Assembly: GCA_002104905.1 (NCBI GenBank)
Contig: MCFE01000386.1
Coordinates: forward strand, 19,467 to 83,466
Source: Basidiobolus meristosporus CBS 931.73
Taxonomy: Eukaryota > Basidiobolomycota > Basidiobolomycetes > Basidiobolales > Basidiobolaceae
Direction of reading: 5' to 3'
Length of the DNA: 64,000 bases
Position 1 is the stretch's first letter. Each line of letters begins with the position of its first letter. Under the pieces are notes generated by a model. It was not told where the DNA came from and made no database searches. It worked only from the letters and a program-made list of their open reading frames with translations. The translations under genes were made by a program, and so were the position numbers. Below, piece after piece: positions 56,538 through 64,000 of this stretch.

Positions 56538-56828
56538 GCTGTAAAAATTTGTAATTCCACCTAAATATTGACCCAACTTAGTCACCTAGATCACTACCTA
56601 CAAATCTGAGAGAATACTGACCAAATTCCTTGTTGGGATCTACTTGGAATATTTTCACCAAAATATCATGAACCCAGAACATGAGAATTCTCAAAGTTCT
56701 CCAAACAGCCCCAGGCTTTGCACACATGCTCTTGAAGACCTTCTAAACCTATTCTATGTGTTTGTTATACCAAGACCATATAAAAGTATAAATACTACTT
56801 TTACATTCAATAAATCATTAAGTGAAAA
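56538..56828 (+). repeat. Truncated copia LTR, forward orientation
   Basis: Begins GCTGTAAAAATTTGTAATTC and follows the complete LTR at 56985, but ends at AAGTGAAAAC, lacking the last 58 nt. It joins an inverted LTR piece directly. Confidence 0.85.
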
Positions 56829-56984
56829 CTGTTGTAAGAGTCTTGGAGATATTGGAAGTGATTGGGAGGACAAGTACATTATGTGGTTTTCACTTAATGA
56901 TTTATTGAATGTAAAAGTAGTATTTATACTTTTACATGTTCTTGGCATAACAAACACGTAAAAGAGGTTAAGGAAGGTCTCAAG
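56829..56984 (-). repeat. Truncated copia LTR, reverse orientation
   Basis: Starts TGTTGTAAGAGTCTTGGAG, the reverse complement of the LTR 3' end, and stops at AAGGTCTCAAG where a full LTR begins. Together with the previous piece it forms an inverted repeat with 46-nt arms (56783-56828 and 56886-56931). Confidence 0.85.
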
Positions 56985-57333
56985 TGTTGTAAAAATTTGT
57001 AATTCCACCTAAATATTCATCTAACTTAGTCACTTAGATCATCACCTTCAAATCCTAGAGAATACAGACCAAATTCCTTGTTGGGATTCACTTAGAATAT
57101 TTTCACCAAAATACCAGGTACCTAGAACATGAAAATTCTCAAAGTTGTCCAAACAGCCCCAAACTTTGCACACATGTTCTTGGGACCTTTCTTAAACTAT
57201 TCTATGTGTTTGTAATGCCAAGACTAGGTAAAAGTATAAATACTACTTTTACATTCAATAAATCATTAAGTGAAAACCACATAATCTACTTGTTCTCCCA
57301 ATCACTTCCAATATCTCCAAGACTCTTACAACA
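56985..57333 (+). repeat. Complete copia LTR (349 nt), forward
   Basis: Bounded by TGTTG...CAACA. It contains a TATA-like box (AGTATAAATACTAC, about 57233) and AATAAA (about 57258), as in an LTR with promoter and poly(A) signals. A primer-binding site and gag follow. Confidence 0.9.
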
Positions 57334-57345
57334 GGTTATGAGCCC
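57334..57345 (+). other. Primer-binding site, half-tRNA(iMet) type
   Basis: GGTTATGAGCCC directly abuts the LTR. It is complementary to GGGCTCATAACC, the anticodon arm of fungal initiator tRNA-Met. Drosophila copia uses the same part of this tRNA as a half-tRNA primer. The gag ATG (57338) lies inside it. Confidence 0.75.
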
Positions 57346-57863
57346 CAAGTTGTCACTCTCTGCAATGTCTACTACTGCCATTACTGGAATTTTTCCCTCT
57401 GCTGAAAAGTTGGATGGATCTAACTACCAAGTGTGGAAGGTGAAGATGAAGATGCTGCTACAAGAAAGAGGCCTTTGGATATTGTCATGGGAGAAGAATA
57501 CCCTCCTAAAAATGTGGGAGAGGAAGCCTTCAAATACCAGAAGAAAGAACAAAGTGCCTTTAACTGCATTTGCCTTAATGTCAAGGACAAATTGCTAATT
57601 CAATGCTCAAGAGCAAAAATGGCAAAGAATGCCTGGAAAGCATTAGAAGACACCTACCAGTCATGTTCAGCTGCCAAGAAGATGTATCTGAGACAAAGAT
57701 TCTTTACTACAAAGATGCTACCAGGAGAAGAAATGAAAAATTTAAATAACAGAATTACCCTGCTGGTAGATGAGATGGAATCTGTGGGCATACCAACTAC
57801 TGATGAGGATGTGATAGTTACCATCCTGAATAGCCTGACAGACAAGTTTCAGGGCCTTGTATC
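57338..57863 (+). pseudogene. Broken copia gag, forward copy
   Basis: Begins MSPKLSLSAMSTTAITGIF and follows the gag of the reverse element (61066-62172), but a one-base shift near 57475 divides it into two frames. It ends abruptly at QGLVS, where an LTR in the opposite orientation starts. So only the UBN2-type first half of gag is left. Confidence 0.85.
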
Positions 57864-58195
57864 TGTTGTAAGAGTCTTGGAGATATTGGAAGTGATTGGG
57901 AGAACAAGTAGATTATGTGGTTTTCACTTAATGATTTATTGAATGTAAAAGTAGTATTTATACTTTTACCTGATCTTGGCATTACAAACACGTAGAATGG
58001 GTTAAGGAAGGTCCCAAGAACATGTGTGCAAAGTTTGGGGCTGTTTAGACAACTTTGAGAATTTTCATGTTCTGGGTAAATATTCTAAGTAAATCCCAAC
58101 AAGGAATTTGGTCAGTATTCTCTAGGATTTAAGGGTAATGATCTGAGTGACTAAGTTAGGTGAATATTTAGGTGGAATTACAAATTTTTACAACA
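57864..58195 (-). repeat. 3' LTR of the reverse copia element
   Basis: Ends are TGTTG and CAACA. A 17-nt segment around GGTACCTGGTATTTTGG in the partner LTR is missing here. Confidence 0.9.
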
Positions 58196-58206
58196 CTCCC
58201 ACTCAG

Positions 58207-61062
58207 CTAAATGCTCATACTGACTAGTCCTAATTTTGACCTAAGATATTCAAACTTGTCTCTAGCTAATGGTTTGGTAAATATGTCTGCAATCATTTCA
58301 TCTGTAGGACAGTAAACTAAGCTAACTAAGTTATTCTCTATAGCTTCACATATGAAATGATGTCTAATATCTATGTGCTTGGTTCTAGCATGAAAGGTTG
58401 GATTTCTACCTAATTGTATACATCCTTGATTCTCTTGAAATAAAGTAATAGGCGTTTTTTGACATAGGCCTAAATCTGTGAAGAGTTTTCTTAGCCACAT
58501 TGCTTCTTTTGTAGCTTCACAGGCTGCCATATACTCTGCCTCTTTAGTAGAAAGTGCTACGGTTGGTTGCTTTCTTGAATTCCATGAAATTACTCCTTTA
58601 CAGTGAAGAAAGGTGTATCCTGTGGTAGATCTTCTGTCTTCCAAATTTTGTCCCCAATCAGCATCAGAGTATCCCACAAGATCCTGTTCTGAATCCTTAT
58701 AAGTGTATCTTAAGCAGATATCAGCAGTTCCTTTAGGTATCTAAAAATCCGCTTAACTGCGGCAATTTGATCAGATCCATAATTCTGATTATGTTGGCTG
58801 ACAACTCCCACTGAATATGCAATATCTGGACATGTTCCAAGCATGATATACATCAGACTGCCAACCATAGATTGATAAGGAAAGTCAGGGCTTTCAGATG
58901 GCACCAAGCTCTCTTGATTTGGTTGAGTTTGAACAAGTTAAGGTTTGTCTCCATTGGGGTAGCTGCCGGTTTACAGTCTTCCATTTTGTACTTCTTTAGT
59001 ATATCTTGAATATACTTGGATTGGCTTAGGGTAATAGTCTGGGTACTTCTGTCTATGGAGAACTTAATCCCTAAGTAGTAACTAAGTTCTCCTAGATTGG
59101 ACATCTTGAACTCCTTAGATAGGCTGGATTTAGTCTCTTCCAATGTTGCTAGGTTATTGGTGGCTATAATAAGATCATCCACATATAGAGCTAATAGAGC
59201 CGGATTTGCTCTATCTGGCTTATAGTATATACTACAGTCAGCATTACTTCTTTTGAAACTCAAAGATTCCAAATAAGAATCTATCTTGCAATTCCAGGCT
59301 CTTAGTGATTGCTTGGGACCATATAGTGACTTTTTAAGCTTGCAGACCAAATGAGGGTTACCTTGGCCAACAAACCCATCAGGCTGGTCCATATACACAT
59401 CCTCATCAAGTTCTCCATTCAAAGATGCAGTTTTTACATCTATTTGATGAATAAAAAACTTATATTTGGCTGCAATAGCCAATATTAATCTGATGGAATT
59501 AAACTTGGCTACCGGTGCAAAGGTCTCAGTGTAGTCAAGTCCTTTTATTTGAGAGTATCCTTTGGCTACAAGTCTTGCTTTGTATCTTTCAATTGTGCCA
59601 TCAGCCTTGTATTTTGTTGTGAAGACCCATGTGCATCCAATTGATTTTTGGTTGTATGGTAATTTGACCAAGTCCAAGTTTGATTTTCCATTAGGGCCTG
59701 ATATTCCTCAGTCATTGCAGATCTCCAAAACTTTGTCTGAGGGCTATTTAGGGCCTCTTTTACAGTCTGGGGTTCATCAATATGGACTGAATAGGCATAG
59801 GCTAAGTTTGTACCCTCATTGATATAGTAATTTGGGCTATTTCTTGTCCAATTGGATCTCCGGGCATTTGATACTGGAATGATCACTTCTGGGATATTCC
59901 TGGGCACTGATTCTGGCTGAACCATGGTTGTAGAGTCCTCTGGAGTGAAAAAGTTTCATTGTTTTGCTCTGATTCAATTCTGACAATTGGTGGACTTGAG
60001 ATCAAATTTTTGACATCATCTGATGTCATTTTTGGTGATAATTTTGAATTTTCATCACACAACACATCCCTGGACTTGATAAGCTTCTTTGCGTTGGTAT
60101 TATAGAGTCTGTATGCCTTACTCTCATTGCAGTAGCCCAAAAATTTGCATTTTACACTTTTGGCTCAAATTTTGACTGATTTCCGCCCAGTTTTTTGGCA
60201 TACGCTGTGCACCCAAATATTCTTAGATGCTCTGCACTTGGTCTGTATCCATACCATGCTTCAAATGGAGTAGAATCATGAAGTATTCTGTTATAGCTCC
60301 TATTTTTAAGGTATAGAGCAGTGGCAACTGATTCCACCCAAAAATCATAGGATGATTTTTGATCATGGATCATAGATCTTGCCATATCAATTATTGAGCT
60401 GTTAGCTCATTCTGCTACTCCATTTTGCTGTGGGGAGTATGGTACAGTAGTCTCTTGCTTTATCCATTGAATTTTGCAGAAGTGGATGAAGAGTTTTGAG
60501 GTATATTCTCCACCATGGTCAGAGCGTATTTTCTTGATTTTTTCACCAGTTTCTCCCTCAACCATGGCTTTAAACTCCCTGAACTTAGACAGAGCTTCTT
60601 CCTTTCTCTCCATGAAGTAGACCCATGTGTATCTTGTATAATCATCAATAAAAGTGATTCAATACTTCATCCTGCCTAAGGATAAATTTTGAATAGGTCC
60701 ACACAGATCTGAGTGAATTAGATCTGATTTTTACTTAGTTTTGATCAGCCTAGAGCTCTTGAACGGTTGTCTGGCTTGTTTCCCATATATGCAGGCTTCA
60801 CAGTGCTCCAAATTAGCTGGGGGATCAATTTTCACTCCAGAAATTAGCTGATCTTTGATCATTTTATGCAAATAATCAAATTGATGTGTCCAAATCTCCT
60901 GTGCCAAAGCATTGGTGTTTCTTCATTTAAGTTACTTATATTGGCTTCCAAATATGATGGAATATAAGTCAACTTGTATAGATTCTGATCTCTGATGCCC
61001 AATGCAATATGGGCACCATTTTGATCAGTGATCCTGCATCCAGAATTGTCAAAACTGAAACT
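58207..61062 (-). pseudogene. Copia pol region: integrase, reverse transcriptase, RNase H, with stops and shifts
   Basis: Read on the minus strand. Integrase core: KKIRSDHGGEY and PYSPQQNGVAE with catalytic Asp and Glu, followed by an in-frame stop (about 60406). Its C-terminal part is LRIFGCTAYAKKLGG. Reverse transcriptase: WVFTTKYKADGTIERYKARL, HQIDVKTASLNGELDEDVYM, and the YVDDLI active site (about 59180). RNase H: GYSDADWGQNLEDRRSTTGY, ALSTKEAEYMA, KHIDIRHHFI. The frame is broken several times, for example near 58930 where bases are missing relative to the copy at 62700, and near 59650. No intact polyprotein can be made. Confidence 0.9.
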
Positions 61063-61065
61063 GAG

Positions 61066-62172
61066 TCATTCTGCTGTGGCCTTGCTTACAGAGAGTAGGA
61101 TCTTGGCTATTTCTGGTACATAGAGTACTTCTTTAAAGGTCAGTGTATGGCTTCCTTCACTGCTTCTAAGGTTTACTTGGATAGTTCCTTCTCCCACTGC
61201 ATCAAGTGTTCTATTGTCACCCATGAGAACCTTCTTAATTGGAATTTCTTGATATTGGGTAAAAAGTTCTTTTAGGTGTGTAAAGTGATGAGAAGCTCCA
61301 GACTCAATATACCACATCTGAGAATCCTTGTTTGTGGTCATATTTAGTGCAGATATGAATAGTCTATCTTCAGTTGTTGCAGCATTTCCATATTCAGGCT
61401 TCTTTTGCTGATTATCTTTCTTTTTGAGACACCAGTCTGATGTGTGTCCTTTCCTTATGCAGTAGTTACAAAACAGGTTGCTGTTGCCTTTGTAGGGTCT
61501 TGGGTATCTTCTTTGTTGGTTATCATTGCTTATTAAAGCATTTTCTTCTTCCTTCTTACTAGCGCTTGATTTTCTTAATTCTTCATCCAGGAGCCTTCCA
61601 TATATGTAATTTAAGGTCATATCTTCAGTTCTGGACTCTAGGGCTGATACAAGGCCTTGAAACATGTCTGTCAGGCTATTCAGGATAATAACTATCACAT
61701 CCTCATCAGTGGTTGGTACGCCCATAGATTCCATCTCATCTACTAACAGGTTAATTCTGTTGATTAGATTTTTCATTTCTTCTCCTGGTAGCATCTTTGT
61801 AGTAAGTAATTTTCTTCTCAGATACATTTTCTTGGCAGCTGAACATGACTGGTGAGTGTCTTCTAATGCTTTCCAGGCATTCTTTGCCATTTTTGCTCTT
61901 GAGCATTGAATTAGCAATTTGTCCTTGACATTAAGGCAAATGCATTTAAAGGCACTTTGTTCTTTCTTCTGGTACTTTAAGGCTTCCTCTCCCACGTTCT
62001 TAGGAGGGCATTCTTCTCCCATGACAATATCCCAAAGACCTCTTTCTTGTAGCAGCATCTTCATCTTCACCTTCCACACTTGGTAGTTAGATCCGTCCAA
62101 CTTTTCAGCAGAGGGAAAAATTCCAGTTATAGCAGTAGTAGACACTGCAGAGAGTGACAGCTTGGGGCTCAT
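61066..62172 (-). pseudogene. Copia gag and protease, reverse element
   Basis: The ATG at 62172 lies inside the primer-binding site; the open frame continues upstream into the LTR. It includes a UBN2-type gag (KLDGSNYQVWKVKMKMLLQE, KNAWKALEDTHQSCSAAKKM), a zinc knuckle FCNYCIRKGHTSDWC with the CX2CX4HX4C spacing, and the protease site WYIESGASHHF. In copia proteases this site is normally (I/L)DSGAS; here the catalytic Asp is replaced by Glu. The frame ends with a stop after KATAE, so integrase is not in frame. Confidence 0.88.
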
Positions 62173-62176
62173 AACC
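62164..62176 (-). other. Primer-binding site of the reverse element
   Basis: GGTTATGAGCCCC on the minus strand next to the 5' LTR; same half-tRNA(iMet) match as at 57334. Confidence 0.75.
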
Positions 62177-62525
62177 TGTTGTAAGAGTCTTGGAGATATT
62201 GGAAGTGATTGGGAGAACAAGTAAAATATGTGGTTTTCACTTAATGATTTATTGAATGTAAAAGTAGTATTTATACTTTTACTTGGTCTTGGCATTACAA
62301 ACATGTAGAATAGGTTAAGGAAGGTCCCAGGAACATGTGTGCAAAGGTTGGGGCTGTTTGGACAACTTATATAATTTTCATGTTCTGGGTACCTGGTATT
62401 TTGGTGAAAATATTCTAAGTGAATCCCAACCAGGAATTTGGTCTGTATTCTCTAGGATTTGAAGGTGATGATCTAAGTGACTAAGTTAGGTGAATATTTA
62501 GGTGGAAATACAAATTTTTACAACA
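62177..62525 (-). repeat. 5' LTR of the reverse copia element (349 nt)
   Basis: Full-length with TGTTG...CAACA ends. Its right end is joined directly to a reverse transcriptase fragment of another copy. Confidence 0.9.
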
Positions 62526-64000
62526 AGATCCATAGTTCTGATTATGTTGGCTGACAACTCCCACTGAATATGAGATATCTGGACATGTTCCAAGCATGAT
62601 ATACATCAGACTGCCAGCCATAGATTGATAAGGAAAGTCAGGGCTTTCAGATGGCACCAAGCTCTCTTGATTTGGTTGAGTTGTGACCAAGTTAAGGTTT
62701 GTCTCCATTGGGGTAGCTGCCGGTTTACAGTCTTCCATTTTGTACTTCTTTAGTATATCTTGAATATACTTGGATTGGCTTAGGGTAATAGTCTGGGTAC
62801 TTCTGTCTATGGAGAACTTAATCCCTAAGTAGTAACTAAGTTCTCCTAGACTGGACATCTTGAACTCCTTAGATAGGCTGGATTTAGTCTCTTCCAATGT
62901 TGCTAGGTTATTGGTGGCTACAATAAGATCATCCACATATAGAGCTAATAGAACTGGATTTGCTCTATCTGGCTTATAGTATATACTATAGTCAGCATTA
63001 CTTCTTTTGAAACTCAAAGATTCCAAATAAGAATCTATCTTGCAATTCCCGGCTCTTGTTGATTATTTGAGACCATATAGTCACTTTTTAAGCTTGCGGA
63101 CCAAATGGGTGTTATCTTGGTCAACAAACCCATCAGGCTGGTCCATATACACATCCTCATCAAGTTCTCCATTCAAAAGTGCAGTTTTTACATCTATTTG
63201 ATGAATAAAAAACTTATATTTGGCTGCAATAGCCAATATTAATCTGATGGAATTAAACTTGGCTACCGGTGCAAAGGTCTCAGTGTAGTCAAGTCCTTTT
63301 ATTTGAGAGTATCCTTTGGCTACAAGTCTTGCTTTGTATCTTTCAATTATGCCATCAGCCTTGTATTTTGTCTTGAAGACCCATCTGCATCCAATTGATT
63401 TTTGGTTGATTGGTAATTTGACTAAGTCCAAAGTTTGATTTTCCATCAGGGCCTGATATTCCTCAGTCATTGCAGATCTCCAAAACTTTGTCTGAGGGCT
63501 ATTTAGGGCCTCTTTTACAGTATGGGGCTCATCAATATGGACTGAATAGGCATAGGCTAAGTTTGTACCCTCATTAATATAGTAATTTTGGGCTATTTCT
63601 TGTCCAATTGGATCTCCGGGCATTTAATACTGGAATGATCACTTCTGGGATATTCTTGGGCACTGATTCTGGCTGAACCACGGTTGTAGAGTCCTCTGGA
63701 GTGAAAAAAGCTTCATTGTTTTGCTCTGATTCCAATCCTGACAATTGGTGGACTTGGGATCAAATTTTGTCATCATCTGATGTCATTTTTGGTGATAATT
63801 TTGAATTTTCATCAAACAACACATCCTTGGACTTGATAAGCTTCTTTGCTTTGGTATTATAGAGTCTGTATGCCTTACTCTCATTGCAGTAGCCCAAAAA
63901 TTTGCATTTTACACTTTTGGCTCAAATTTTGACTGATTTCCGCCCAGTTTTTGGCATATGCTGTACACCCAAATATTCTTAGATGCTCTGCACTTGGTCT
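62526..64000 (-). mobile_element. Second reverse copia copy, fragment running off the window
   Basis: Nearly identical to 58770-60230. It includes RT blocks WVFKTKYKADGIIERYKARL, DVKTALLNGELDEDVYM and YVDDLIVATN. It is cut at the sequence VVSQHNQNYGS, where the LTR of the first element begins; RNase H and its 3' LTR are missing on this side. In-frame breaks exist near 63060 and 63620. The window ends within the integrase C-terminal region. Confidence 0.9.

Larger units (their letters stand above)
57864..62525 (-). mobile_element. Ty1/copia LTR retrotransposon, nearly full length, reverse orientation, inactive
   Basis: About 4.66 kb. 3' LTR 57864-58195 (332 nt), 5' LTR 62177-62525 (349 nt). 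The 3' LTR lacks 17 nt present in the 5' LTR and has several substitutions, so the insertion is not young. The internal order gag, protease, integrase, reverse transcriptase, RNase H places it in Ty1/copia (Pseudoviridae type). Polypurine tract GAGTGGGAG at 58196-58204. The left flank (GTATC) and right flank (AGATC) do not form a target-site duplication. Confidence 0.92.

Noticed and set aside
56644-57008. Frames of 84-105 codons inside the LTR pieces, for example sharing a KSINTTFTFNKSLSEN segment
   Set aside because: These are translations of LTR sequence repeated in both orientations, not genes.

Overview
The window looks like nuclear DNA of an early-diverging filamentous fungus. The genes carry many spliceosomal introns of about 50-75 nt (GT...CTAAC/CTGAC...AG). 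There are fungal-type genes (Mig1/CreA-like zinc finger, KRE9/KNH-like GPI protein, hybrid histidine kinase, Ty1/copia elements) next to genes rarely kept in Dikarya (FANCD2, a seven-helix RGS protein). I infer a zoopagomycete or mucoromycete, for example a Basidiobolus-like fungus; the sequence alone cannot fix the species.

Layout. 0.6-5.3 kb: a dual hybrid histidine kinase (two HisKA/HATPase modules and three receiver-like domains). 6.4-7.7 kb: an intronless 7TM-RGS regulator of G-protein signalling. 8.0-13.7 kb: FANCD2 in about 23 exons. 14.5-15.2 kb: Ran GTPase. 15.6-17.8 kb: a GYP1/TBC1D22 Rab-GAP on the minus strand. 18.4-27.1 kb: two tandem intronless 4-kb genes for very large secreted multicopper oxidases resembling bacterial manganese oxidases (MnxG/MofA type). 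The upstream copy is frameshifted, and the pair shows a mosaic of near-identical and diverged blocks. 28.0-30.1 kb: DED1 DEAD-box helicase. 30.8-31.7 kb: OMP decarboxylase (URA3) with a one-base frameshift. 31.8-35.0 kb: a NuiA-like protein, a small ECL1-like zinc protein and 6-phosphogluconate dehydrogenase. 35.5-41.7 kb: UBP6, a small secreted peptide gene, a GVP36-like BAR protein, an AcpS-type phosphopantetheinyl transferase and TRM10. 42.0-45.1 kb: an unrecognised 983-residue coiled-coil membrane protein. 45.6-48.4 kb: the MEX67 mRNA exporter. 49.1-49.6 kb: a C2H2 zinc finger in a minisatellite-rich interval. 50.5-52.4 kb: a mitochondrial carrier with an unusual N-terminal extension. 52.7-53.6 kb: an unrecognised protein with an internal repeat. 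53.7-55.7 kb: a KRE9/KNH-like GPI protein and SEC22. 56.3-64.0 kb: broken Ty1/copia retrotransposons in a rearranged, partly palindromic arrangement.

Most genes are unrelated housekeeping functions placed side by side: nuclear transport (Ran, MEX67), vesicle traffic (GYP1, GVP36, SEC22), translation and tRNA modification (DED1, TRM10), proteasome (UBP6) and metabolism (GND1, URA3). A second class stands out: genes without introns and with a clear TATA box 40-60 nt before the ATG (both oxidases, the small secreted peptide, the zinc finger and the 284-residue protein). These look like regulated or lineage-specific genes. The oxidase pair is the strongest candidate for something unusual, possibly acquired from bacteria. 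Exon joins were derived by eye from splice sites and protein family continuity. They agree in frame for nearly every gene; unresolved joins are stated.
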